Assembly: GCA_025526935.1 (NCBI GenBank)
Contig: JAHLKD010000098.1
Coordinates: 62,001-126,000, forward strand
Direction of reading: 5' to 3'
Length of the DNA stretch: 64,000 nucleotides
From: Cladochytrium replicatum
Taxonomy: Eukaryota; Chytridiomycota; Chytridiomycetes; Cladochytriales; Cladochytriaceae
The notes beneath the pieces are model-generated. The model ran no database searches and was not told where the DNA came from. It was given only the letters and a program-made list of their open reading frames with translations. Made by a program: the position numbers and the translations under genes. Positions 54,584 to 64,000 of the stretch are shown here, in pieces. Positions within the stretch are counted from its first letter, which is position 1. Each line of letters begins with the position of its first letter.

Positions 54584-56165
54584 TTAAAAGAGTGGGTTAT
54601 CATCAGTTGCTTCCAACTCTAATACCACATCAAAATCCTCGCCAAAATTATGCACCTTTACAAAATCCTCACTAACATCACTTTTTGAATCTAGGGAATC
54701 ATTTTTGAACAGTTCTTCAGCACTCAATTGATGCAACCAGTCATGACGGCACATCAACGCATTTATTGTTCTTGGAGCAAGGCGATTGCGAGTTGCAGGT
54801 ACCAAATCAACCCTGGCTGAAAACTTTCGTTCGACTGGAGCGCTTGTTGCTGGTATTCCTAAACAGTCCATTGCCATCTGGCTTAGGGCTGGAAAGTTCA
54901 CACTTCCACCGGTCTTCCACCAGTCCATAATATTGATTGGCTTCCCATCAGAATCAATACCGCGGAGTACCTGATCGCCAAGATAGCGATCCAGCTCATC
55001 TTTTTCCTCAGGAATCTCTTCTTGCCAGATGAAAACGGATCTAATGGCTCTCAAGCGTTCAGCGTCCGTTTTTTTCTGTCTATCACCGGAAGCTCCGCTC
55101 GAATCGTGTCGACGTTCTGGCGTGTTTCCAAAAACATCAGCACCACTGTTCTTGATTTTCCGTGACTTATACGATTCCTCCCAGACTTTCCGCACTAGGG
55201 TGACCTGATCCCTTCCTACATCTTTCTCCCAAGCATTTGAAAATCGATAATATTGATCCTTAAAACGAGGATCGAGTACCGTAGCAACTGCTAAACACGG
55301 GCTCTTAGCGATTGAGTAATATATTCTCAGCTTATCTAGTGCATTTCGAAATGCTTTGGTGAAAGTTTATCCAATTCTGCCTCCTCTAGGTCCTCCAGTT
55401 GATCGATAAGATCGTTGTAAAATGGAATAACAAGCGGAAGTGTTGGATATCTAGACCCCTCGACTGCCTTTGATATAACCTCGAAAACACTCAAACCATC
55501 CCGGATCTTCTGTAGGACCTCCCATTGCTTTGGATTTATTGACCAATCTTTCAAAGAATCTTCAATCCAGCATATTTTGTCCATTGCCTCTCGTAGCTGT
55601 AAGGCTCGTTTGACCATATAGAACGTGCTATTCCAGCGAGGTGTCACATTGATAATTGGTAATAGAGGAACCAGTTTCACAAATCGGCACGAATCAATAA
55701 ATGAGCTTCGTCATTTTGGGGAAGGCCGGATTCCTCTGACTAGCTGTCGAAGAAGGTTTATGACATTAACGCCGGAGTTATCGTCATTTGCGACTGTGTC
55801 CCCTGCGGGCGCGAATGTATCGATAAAATCCTTTGCTGCAAGATTGATAATGTGTGCCATACACCGCATGTGTTGAGTTTCTGCAGACCACGCAATATCC
55901 CTATCTTCCAAGAGCTTCCAGCTTAGCACTCATGGTAAAGTTGTTTGAACTGTTGTCAGTTGTAATGCACAATAAGCGTTCACCCGATAGCATGCCAAAT
56001 TCATCCAGACACGTGACAAGCTGACTAGCCATGGCGACGCCTTCATGCTTTCCAACCATCGGAATCATCTGCAGCAGCAAGTCCTGCCTCCCATTCTTTC
56101 GTGATGAAGTGGGCAGTAATTCCAAGAAAAGAAATCTGGTTCTTCGATGTCCAACAGTCAGCTGT
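54584..56165 (-). pseudogene. hAT transposase fragment, copy 3
   Basis: C-terminal two thirds of the transposase: the dimerisation block (YLGIPATSAPVERKFSA variant, with Arg replacing Gly after Ala), WNSTFYMVKRAL, MRCMAHIINLAAKD, TTDNSSNNFTMSAKLE and ITADCWTSKNQISFLGITAH. Small deletions near 55,370, 55,917 and 56,088 break the frame. The N-terminal third, with the BED finger, is replaced from 56,170 by ORF560 sequence. Confidence 0.9.
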
Positions 56166-56169
56166 TATT

Positions 56170-56620
56170 GAAACCAGTTCTCCAACGAGTTCCCTTGCAT
56201 CGCTTAGCCTGCAGCAGCACCGTCGTACGGCTATCCTTTTGGTGAAAGAGGTCATCCAGGGTATCTGCTTCCAGATGCATAAGATCAATGAGGTTATTTA
56301 TGACCTTAAATTGCCGTCTCTTCCACCATCAATCAAGTACGTCAACGTAAACTACGAAGTCCTCTCCTGAAATGAATTTTTATGGCCCATATTTGTTGAA
56401 TCAGACGACCGCTCAAGCCGAATATCAACTTCAAGTAGCAGTGCTCAGAGCAGCCTTACTCTTCTTAGGGTGCACATTTTGCTCGGAAACTGGATACGGC
56501 ACAACAAATCGCTAAGTACGTCTGCCACTATCTATCGCATGTTCAGGGCATTAGTGGATGCATATCCTTCTGAGTGGCTAAGGTTCTGGACGGCATACAT
56601 CAGGCATCTTTCGTCCATAT
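56170..56620 (+). pseudogene. ORF560 gene fragment (C-terminal part) inside the composite element
   Basis: Matches the intact protein from TSSPTSSLA through ILLVKEVIQGICFQMHKINE to SEWLRFWTAYI, then runs directly into the GGGTC-rich right end. It carries the same CGA-to-TGA stop (VLS-stop-NEF, 56,369) and the same neighbouring change (FLWPIF in place of FLRPIF) as the copy at 62,742, so these two share ancestry to the exclusion of the intact copy. Confidence 0.88.
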
Positions 56621-56674
56621 TTGGCGAATGGACCCGGACCCGACCCGAAAGACCCTAAAACCCGCCGATCCTTA

Positions 56675-57235
56675 AAAATAACCTTCAAGTAACTGTCCTT
56701 GCTTCTACAGCAATGCGCAAGGCGAAGTCCGAACACTAGGAGCAAGTGAACCAACCTACTCCTTCTGAAATCGTTGTCAGGTCACTCAGTAGTCTGTCTA
56801 GGATGATCTTTTGCTATTTGCAATGCGTTCTTAGATCTGTGGTCATGTGTTCTATTTTCTTAGCCATTTAACATAAATCTGAACAAATCAAAAATTAATT
56901 AAATTCTAAACAAGTCAAAAAATAATTAATTCCAAACAAAAGAAAGGAAATCCCATTCCCACAACTCTTTCCCCAAATGTCTTTCTATGCCGCATTTGCG
57001 GAGCACACCACGACAGCCTCCCCAAACTGCAACACAGCTGAAACAGCGTGAAGCAGTTTGAAAGAGAGTGTGTGCGATGATGTCTGGTTTTCGGTATCTT
57101 CAAGAGCAAGAGCTTTCTTCTTCACTTCAATCTTATAGGTGATATCACAAACAATGTCATTGAAATTATCAAGAGAATCTGCACGCTGTTTGAAAACACT
57201 AAACGAGTCAAAGAGATTGGAGTGTCCCTCGGCAA
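56675..57235. other. Unique sequence between composite element and LINE
   Basis: AT-rich without recognisable genes; the right part may include the 5' remains of the LINE. Confidence 0.35.
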
Positions 57236-60200
57236 ATGTGCAAGCATAGGATCCAGCATCGCCAACGGATCAAAGGTTGCACAAACAGATCGCATCTGAG
57301 TGAGAACAACAGGGTTAGTTATGGTGGCACCTCTCTATGGTTTACATTCCGTGGGCTTTTGGTTGGAGGGTATTATTTGCCTCCGTGTGGAATTGCTCAG
57401 GACCCCTTCCTTGAAGAGTTTATTGCTTCACTTCCTCAACATGTCCCGTCGTCTCCGTGCCCTGTTCTTTTGTTGGGCGATTTCAATGCCCGTTTTTTAG
57501 CTACTGGTGATCATTCTTCAAATCGTAGGGGTAGGTTGTTTGAGCAATTTATTTCTGCCGCTAGTTTCTCTCTAGTTAAGCACCCTTCCTGTCATAACCC
57601 CACATGTTCTTCTCGCAATGGTGACTCCATTATCGATTTGTTGTTTGTCAATCCTCTGCTTCAATGTGATCCTATTTCTTACATAGTTCATAGTCGTCTA
57701 GCCGACGGCGAGTTTATGCCTTGGGCTTCTGACCATTTTCCGGTTACAGCTGTTTTTTCTTTTGCTCCTCCCAATGCCAGCGCTCCCTCTGCTGCACCCC
57801 CCCACAAGCGCTGGGCTGCTCATCTGTTGCGTGAACCTGCTGTCTTTCAAGCAATGGAGGAAGTGGGACATTTGTTTTTTTGATCCCACCCTTGCTGATG
57901 TCAATGCTGCGCTCAGTCCAATTTTAGAAGCTCCTGCCTTTGCCCAAATGTCTGTGGATGTTGCACAGGGATGTATTGACTCTGCATTGGATATTATTTT
58001 GTCCTTTGTTACTTCGTGTGCTGCTTGTGTCATTGGACCCCCCAGTTTAGTTCGCCGTCACCCTGCCCTGCCATTGTTGCCACGGCATTTAGTGGCCTTG
58101 CGACGGAGCTACTTACTTGCTCATAAGCACTATTTAGCTGTTTCTTCCTGTGATGATCCTGATCCTGTTTTAGTTGTTGAGTATTGCCGCTTGGAGCGTG
58201 ACCGGCTATCGCGTGAGCGTGTCAAAGCTTTTCGTACTTGGTCTCTTTCTCAGCGAGCTCGAGAGGCTTCTGGCGACAATATGTTTAGTTCTTCTCCTAG
58301 TTCTTTAACCGAGGTTAGCAAATTTCTTTCCACCACGCGTAGGTGTCATCAACGGCGCTCAGCTGCAAGTGGTTTATTGTCTGATCCTGTCTCTTTATCT
58401 CATTATCGCAATCACTTTGCCTCTGTTTATCAGACTCAGTTTGCACAATCCTCTGCCAGTGCAGAACACGTTCGTCTACATGCGCTGAATGATTCTGTGT
58501 CAGTTAGTGTTAGTGACTTTGTTTGTGCTATTCGTTCTTCCCCAAACAACTCTGCTCCTGGCACAAACCATATTCCAGCTGAGTTATTTAAGCCGTTAGC
58601 TTCTGATGTTGCTATCCTTTTTGTTCAACTTTCAAACGCTATTTTCCGTTCAGGTTTGTCGCCCTCTGCCTGGAATGCTGGCTTGTTGTTACCTGTTTGG
58701 AAGAATAAGGGTTCCATTGGTGATATTAGTCAGTACCGCCCCATTACTTTAACCAATGTTGATAGAAAAATCTTTGAGCGTACCCTGCTTCCTATGCTTG
58801 TAGCTTATGTTGGTAAACTTGACCCCGCCCAAGCTGGTTTCCAGGCCAATCGTTGAGGTGTTGAGTGTGTTTTTGCATTAGATGCTACCCTTCGACGAGC
58901 TTCCTGCACTGCTCTGCCTTATTGTGTTACTTTCTTAGATATTAAAGCAGCGTATGATACTGTGCATAGGCCTCTTTTGTGGGAACGTCTTCGTCAATTT
59001 CCCAGAATTCCAAACCGTTTGATCTCTGTTTTGATGAGTATGTTTGATCATTGTTCTTCTCAGGTTGTTATAGAGAATCGTGCTTCTGATTTGTTTTTGC
59101 TTCCACGAGGTCTTCTTCAAGGTTCTGTTTTGTCTCCGTTCTTGTACTCAGTTTTCATCAATCCTTTAGCACAGCTCCTTCTTTGTGAATCCTCTCATCT
59201 TGCTAGGCATTCTTATAACACTCCTGTTTTCAATGCGTTGTTTTTTGCTGATGACATAGCTTTGTTTTCTGCAACCCCTGAGCAAGCCCAACCTGCATTG
59301 AAAATTTGTGAAGATTTTGCTTTAGCTTCTCATTTTGTGTTTTAACCTTCAAAGTGTGCTGTGTTATCTTCTCAACGGTTACCCACCCCCTTGAAGCTTC
59401 ATGGCTCTGCTCTCCCTGTCGAGGTTTCATTTAGATACCTTGGTCGCTATTTACTATTGCAGGGTTTGATCTTGCTGCAACTATTGATCATCGCTTAGAG
59501 AAAGCTCGTGCCTCATTGCATCTTTTTGCACCTTATGTCTCGTACTTTGGTGGGTCTGCTCCTCGCATTGCCAGGTTGTTGTTTTTGTCTTTCATTAGAC
59601 CTTCACTTGAGTTTGGTTAGCACTTATTCAGCCTTCCACTGCTCAGCTTCAGGTACTCGAGCGTTTTTGTTATCATGCACTGTGTCGTCTGTTTTCTAGC
59701 CCATACCACTTCGCGTGTTGGTTTGTTGCTGTTTGCGCAAATTCCTACCTTTGAGTTCAGGCTGAAGTACCTTCAGGCACGTATGTTTGCTTGCTGGTCT
59801 AGTGATTCCAGCCCTCTGTTACCAGCTGCTGTGTTGCAAGTCTATCAGTCATATCCAGTTGGTTATGGTTCATCTCCTTATTTTTCCACTTGTCACAATG
59901 ATCTCATTGTTCCTATGCCTGTTGTGCCCCACTTCATCCGTTGATGTTGCATTTTCAGTCTTTAGCTGTTGTGCATAATGGACCAATTGCAGTTTCGTTT
60001 GCCCCTGTCCGCAATTTGAAACTTCGTCACCCTTTGTTGCTACCCCCACACCAACATCTCCCAACAGTATGTGTTCGTTTGTTCCTGCTATATCGGCTTG
60101 GCCGCCTGTTTCCAAACCCCCGACCTTATTGTAGGAACTGTCATGATGGCCCTGAAGTGTCGCGTGCCCATGTCTCTGTGTGTCTACATTTGCGTGCTAG

Positions 60201-60432
60201 TTTGTCTGCTAGTTTTGATTTAGGCCCGCCTGACGATCCCCGCTTACCTCTTGACATTGCAATTGATATGCTTTCACCACGGCCTTTTTATCCTTCCCCT
60301 GCTTTTTCCCAGTGGGTTCTTGTTCTTCGTGCACTTAACCGCATTTGGTCAAACTGTCTTGGTTATGACCTAGTTTTGTCTCCAGCTCCTGATTCTATCT
60401 TGTCTGCTTTTGTTGATTTGGATATGCCTTAG
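57236..60432 (+). pseudogene. LINE (non-LTR retrotransposon) endonuclease-reverse transcriptase, inactivated
   Basis: First part (57,300-57,880): AP-type endonuclease with LLLGDFNARF, the NRRGRLFEQF region, SIIDLLFVN and the catalytic WASDHFPVTA. A frameshift near 57,880 leads to 57,762-58,856, a linker and RT start (SAPGTNHIPAELFKPL, ISQYRPITLTNVDRKIFE). After an in-frame TGA at 58,854 come FLDIKAAYDTVHRPLLWERL, PRGLLQGSVLSPFLYSVFIN and the catalytic NALFFADDIALFS. A TAA follows at 59,343 and further breaks. Near 60,125 a Cys/His knuckle (CRNCHDGPEVSRAHVSVC) closes the protein. The codon use is T-ending, unlike the C-ending host genes. The 5' end (ORF1) is missing. Confidence 0.92.
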
Positions 60433-60589
60433 TGTTTTGAAACATTTTACTTTTCCTACGGCTCACACGGCTCCCCATGTGCTGCCAATTTACGTGTATT
60501 TTTACACTTGTATTTGGATTTTGCACCAGCGGCGGGTGATATGTATTGGTTGGACAATAAATACATATTATGAAGTTCAAAAAAAAAAA
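60433..60589 (+). other. LINE 3' end with poly(A) signal and A-tail
   Basis: AATAAA at 60,556-60,561 is followed about 18 bp later by an uninterrupted A-run (60,579-60,589). This is the expected 3' end of a target-primed retrotransposon and sets the right border of the LINE. A target-site duplication could not be confirmed because the 5' border is unclear. Confidence 0.75.
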
Positions 60590-61236
60590 TTCATAACTTT
60601 CATTTCTGTTTCTATTGCGGCTTTATGTTCTTCGACAAAAACTTCAAAAGCCAGCGTTCCAGAAAATTCCGGATCACCAGCAAACTTGAAGGGGACTTAC
60701 CAAAGGAGGAAGGAGTGCGCCGCTGCTGACGTGGCAAGGACAAATTAAGGGAGGCTTTGTTGGGAATAGGAGAACCTATAAAAGGTGTGAGTCTTAAGCT
60801 TCCAATACATTGAACAAGTACCTCTTATCTGATCTTACCTCCCTACGACGAAATTCTACACAAACCCCACCAATAACTGCTTTAGTTGAACCTTGACCAC
60901 CTTATGTTTGAATGCCGAGAAGGTGGGATCTCCGTGATGCTTTCGAAACATCTTCGTGGCGGCGTGGATAGCTGGTTTTGGTATTCCGGGGCTCTTGCCG
61001 CCCGAGGCAAGTTCTCTGTGCGTCTTCGCGAGATAGTTCTGTGGACATCTTTGCGAGGGTCTGTGCTTTCTGAGATCACATTTTTTGAACTGTACTAACA
61101 TTCCAAGCAGTATTGAAGGGGCCACCTTGTGACCGATGAACATCTGAGCTTTTTCCTCTAAAACGACGCTTGAGAGTACAATATGCGTAAGTGATGAAAT
61201 CCATTTGCCACTAAAAAAGTCAAAAAATAGTTTTGT
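60590..61236. other. Intergenic; a TATA-containing patch
   Basis: It contains a TATAAAAGG at about 60,777-60,785 and the dispersed run 'cattccaagcagtattgaaggggccac' (61,100-61,127), also at 3,573. The patch from about 60,750 (tgttgggaata) to about 60,862 (attctaca) has TG...CA borders like a small solo LTR, but no second copy is in the window. The minus-strand frame 60,856-61,143 has no motif. Confidence 0.3.
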
Positions 61237-61865
61237 TTACAATGGTTTATTCGTGGTCCACTCATTTCCCTCCGAAATGTCTTTAAACTTTTTTGATCCA
61301 ACTACTTCTTTCAGTCCTCCTCCTGGCAATGCGCCCGCTCTCTCCCAGTCGACGCCACAGAAACAAAAGCCTACTGTTTCAACTTCCTCACACACCTCTT
61401 GCACACCTGTTTGCCCCTGCTCAACCTCCCAACCAAGCTCTACCAAAACATATTTGACTAGTCCACCTTCCCCGCTCTTGCATGGCCCTCTCGTGTTGCC
61501 AAACGTCTTATGGACGCTATCGTGCACCTGAAAAGTGTTCAAGCAATTCCGCGCAGGTAGAGTGTGCTCTCCAGGATCTGTGATCTGGCTTGATCTAATC
61601 TTAAATCTCAAGTGTACCAACGATCCTGGTTCCGCAAGCTCAAGTGCGGGACCCCATCTCCCTACCTGCCGAGACTGCAGCGTTGTCTCACCAAGCACAC
61701 CCGAACAAGGTGACATGCGGCTCTTGGAGCCAACACCCATCCCAAGCTCCGAGGCCAGCAAGCTCGCTCGGTGCTTCTCCGCCCCTGACATTCACATACC
61801 CGCCGACGACGCACTCGATCGATCTGACGAGGGCACGGCGGACGTTGTTCACATGGGCATGAAGA
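61237..61865 (+). pseudogene. Dispersed gene relic (MSxNFxDPTTSF family), copy B, with shared intron-like insert
   Basis: The start MSLNFFDPTTSFSPPPGNAP (61,278) matches the minus-strand relic at 2,475-2,680. The downstream part (61,535-61,745) matches 18,985-19,200. This site therefore links two repeats that are separate elsewhere, which suggests one former gene with at least two exons: a Ser/Pro-rich N-terminus, an intron gtagag...ctcaag at about 61,556-61,613, and an exon reading CTNDPGSASSSAGPHLPTCR and on. A stop near 61,529 separates the parts. Product unknown. Confidence 0.5.
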
Positions 61866-61999
61866 GGTCGGTCAAGAAGCGAGGTCAAAAACAGAATAGA
61901 CCTCGGAGGAGAAGCAGGCGGCGGCGTGAAAGAAGACTCAGGAAGGGCAGGCTGAGACGGCGGAACAGGCAGAGGCAAAGGCGCACACGAGCAGGGTCT

Positions 62000-62315
62000 G
62001 CCACGAGTCAAATCGAGTCAAATATTTTGCTATATTTGACTTGTGACCATTTGTGGCTTCCTTTGATTTGACTCGCCAGTCAAATGCCAGACGCCCCATT
62101 TGACTCGCCAAATATTTGATATACCATTCTGTTGGACCACTCGTCAAATGCTTCACAAATATTTGATTTGCCCAAATACATTTGACAAATAGATATTTGC
62201 CTATTCGATTTGTCAAGTATTTGCAGAATGTTTGCTATTCGCCAAATATTTGTATTAGATTCGACAAATATTTGGCAAATAGTTATCATTTGGCAAATAT
62301 TGACAAATCACCACT
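62000..62315. repeat. AT-rich cluster of ATTTG/CAAAT motifs
   Basis: Over about 310 bp the motif CAAAT or its complement ATTTG occurs some 25-30 times on both strands, including several CAAATATTTG palindromes and four copies of (ATTTGACTCG or CGAGTCAAAT). The arrangement resembles the short-motif ends of the hAT elements (GGGTC/GACCC) but with a different pentamer. It may be a small non-autonomous element. Confidence 0.55.
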
Positions 62316-62442
62316 TTTTGCAAGAAGATTAAAGGGTCCTTTCAGTAATATTACAATCTTTCTCAGGTACATATCTGTACCCGCTCCTGGAAAATCACGT
62401 GATTCCAGCAGTGGCCGAAAATTTGGTACCCACTGTCCTAGC

Positions 62443-64000
62443 TAAGGTTCGGCGGGTCCGGGTCGGGTCCGGGTTTCAGTGGCGACCCGCACCAAACCCT
62501 TTGGGTCGGGTCGTGTTTGTCTGGGGACCCGCAGGGTCACTGACGGGTACAAAGGGAATACCCGGACCCGAAGTGGTTGAAACCCGTACCCGACCCTGAC
62601 CCGCCGGGTTTTGCTGCCCAGGAGAGGATTGATTGAATTTTGAGTTAGACCACGGATATTTACATGAACACTTTGTGTCTGTGTGGACAGTGTGTATTTT
62701 AGAAACACTATCGTTAAAAGAAACAAAACTCCACTGAGCAATCACAAGTTGATAGGTGGAACAGCCCAAATCAGCTTCTGTATCTGGTTCATATCGTCAG
62801 AGTCCCATCCACCACTGGTTACGTCCTTCGCCAACCCAGTCCTGATGAACCGATCAATGTCGTCATTTGAAAGCATGAAATCCTTGGCTAAACCTGTCTT
62901 CCAAGGTTTCCAATCCACCTCAGGGAGCGTTATGGACGAAAGATGCCCGATGTATGCCGTCCAGAACCTTAGCCACTCAGAAGGATATGCATCCACTAAT
63001 GCCCTGAACATGCGATAGATAGTGGCAGACGTACTTAGCGAATTATTGTGCCGTATCCAGTTTCCGAGCAAAATGTGCACCCTAAGAAGAGTAAGGCTGC
63101 TCCGAGAACTGCTACTTGAAGTTGATATTCGGCTTGAGCGGTCGTCTGATTCAACAAATATGGGCCATAAAAATTCATTTCAGGAGAGGACTTCGTAGTT
63201 TACGTTGACGTACTTGATTGATGGTGGAAGAGACGGCAATTTAAGGTCATAAATAACCTCATTGATCTTATGCATCTGGAAGCAGATACCCTGGATGACC
63301 TCTTTCACCAAAAGGATAGCCGTACGACGATGCTGCTGCAGGCTAAGCAATGCAAGGGAACTCGTTGGAGAACTGGTTCGATGTACCTTCGGAATTCTAC
63401 CAATCCCCTTGATAGCCGACGATATGCTTATTAGGCCGCCTGTTGATGTTGGCGCCGCAGGTGCTGCAGCTTCTGAATGACCAGCCTGTCGTTTCAGAGC
63501 AGCAAGCTCTCCCTCCAGGGCGGTCACACGTGATTTCCATTGTGAAATCTCCTGGGAAGTTGCCTGCTTCTCCCTTTCCATTGCAGCGGTGATCTCCCTG
63601 AATCTTGCTAGCTCTTCGTGCTCGCCGTGCTGAATCAATGCACCCGCCCTGCCCAATTCATCAATGAGAGCCTTCTCTCGCACTTCTGCTGCGATGCAGG
63701 TCCTTCTCTCGTTCATTGCAGTCTCTTCGAGATCTTTTGTCATGTTCAACAGTCGTTCTGACTGTTTGAGGACAAGTTTTGTCCTTTCACGGTCCTCATC
63801 TGCTCGTTTGATGGTCGCTTGGAACTCGTCAACCTTTGCAGTGACGGGCATTCCTCTGTAAATGCCGTACTTGTGTCCCTGCCGCCTGTAAAAGTCCAGA
63901 AATGTTGTTTCCTTCTGAAAGGAAGAGCTTTTCAAGCACTCCATACGATAGGCGTTTGCTGCTGTTATGAACTCCGTTCGTCCACTGCATTCATCGTGAA
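62443..64000 (-). mobile_element. ORF560 unit, copy 5, intact left terminus, runs off the window
   Basis: The left terminus TAAGGTTCGGCGGGTCCGGG starts at 62,443 and is followed by about 300 bp of end sequence with CGGGT/GACCC pentamers, then the ORF560 gene on the minus strand. The outer 8-bp flank is gtcctagc. The right end lies beyond the window. By comparison with 26,535-28,542 the complete unit would be about 2.1 kb. Confidence 0.7.
62742..64000 (-). pseudogene. ORF560 protein gene, copy 5, partial, one nonsense codon
   Basis: Nearly identical to the intact gene from its C-terminus (VPPINL at 62,742) back to about residue 142 at the window edge. A CGA-to-TGA change at 63,180-63,182 (VLS-stop) separates a 254-residue upstream part from a 112-residue C-terminal frame. 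Otherwise no lesions are seen, so the inactivation is recent. Confidence 0.88.

Larger units (their letters stand above)
53773..56674. mobile_element. Composite element: ORF560-type left end, hAT interior, hAT right end
   Basis: The left terminus TAAGGTTCGGCGGGTCCGGG (53,773) and the next 310 bp match 62,443-62,755. From about 54,083 the sequence is hAT subterminal array, then a hAT transposase fragment, then from 56,170 an ORF560 fragment, ending with the hAT-type right terminus at 56,674. Both tips share TAAGG-(A/T)-TCGGCGGGT. Flanks are acggctat (left) and aaaataac (right), so the whole is not a simple single insertion. Confidence 0.65.

Noticed and set aside
60750-60862. TG...CA bordered patch with TATA box as a solo LTR
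   Set aside because: No second copy in the window, no target duplication and no recognisable polypurine or primer site.

Overview
This is a eukaryotic, very probably fungal, window. Genes carry short introns (53-75 bp) with GT...AG borders and fungal-type branch points. The single-copy genes are a PMP3-family proteolipid, two Ras-like GTPases with long disordered tails and a four-helix membrane protein. The mobile elements (hAT, Ty1/copia, Ty3/gypsy and a LINE) fit an early-diverging, perhaps chytrid-like, fungus, but that placement is inference from gene content.

The left third (about 1-20,400) is the gene-bearing part. It holds Ras-like GTPase 1 (3821-5044, +), a Ty3/gypsy relic (5590-6240, -), a tetraspan membrane protein (7200-8354, +), a spliced PMP3 gene (8898-9318, -) and Ras-like GTPase 2 (15167-17493, +, one intron). 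It also holds a beta-helix-like fragment near 14,300-14,600 and several decayed repeats. The two GTPases share an unusual layout: a start shortly before the P-loop, a long low-complexity insert before switch I, a D-x-G-G switch II and an acidic tail without a lipid-anchor motif.

The right two thirds (20,397-64,000) is a repeat-built region. A segment of about 5.0-5.4 kb occurs three times: 20,397-25,745, 34,643-40,066, and inverted at 46,006-51,002. Each copy carries (i) a spliced gene for a basic-N-terminus, Lys/Glu-repeat coiled-coil protein, (ii) a relic last exon of a protein kinase, (iii) a frameshifted two-finger C2H2 gene and (iv) a conserved unknown reading frame, an older relic of which lies at 340-745. 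Copies 2 and 3 share a copia 3' end with a 95-bp LTR exactly at their left border; copy 1 lacks it.

Woven through these are three hAT copies (29,921-33,761; about 42,000-46,005; a chimera within 53,773-56,674). They have GGGTC-rich ends beginning TAAGGATCGGCGGG and subterminal arrays of a 14-bp near-palindrome at 96-97-bp spacing. Between them lies a second repeated unit encoding an unrecognised protein of 560 residues (intact at 40,172-41,854; broken or partial at four other places). Some copies of this unit end in hAT-like termini, so it is either a hAT-mobilised captured gene or an undescribed element family. A LINE with endonuclease and reverse transcriptase remains (about 57,236-60,589) lies further right. 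No hAT, copia, gypsy or LINE copy here appears able to encode all its proteins intact.
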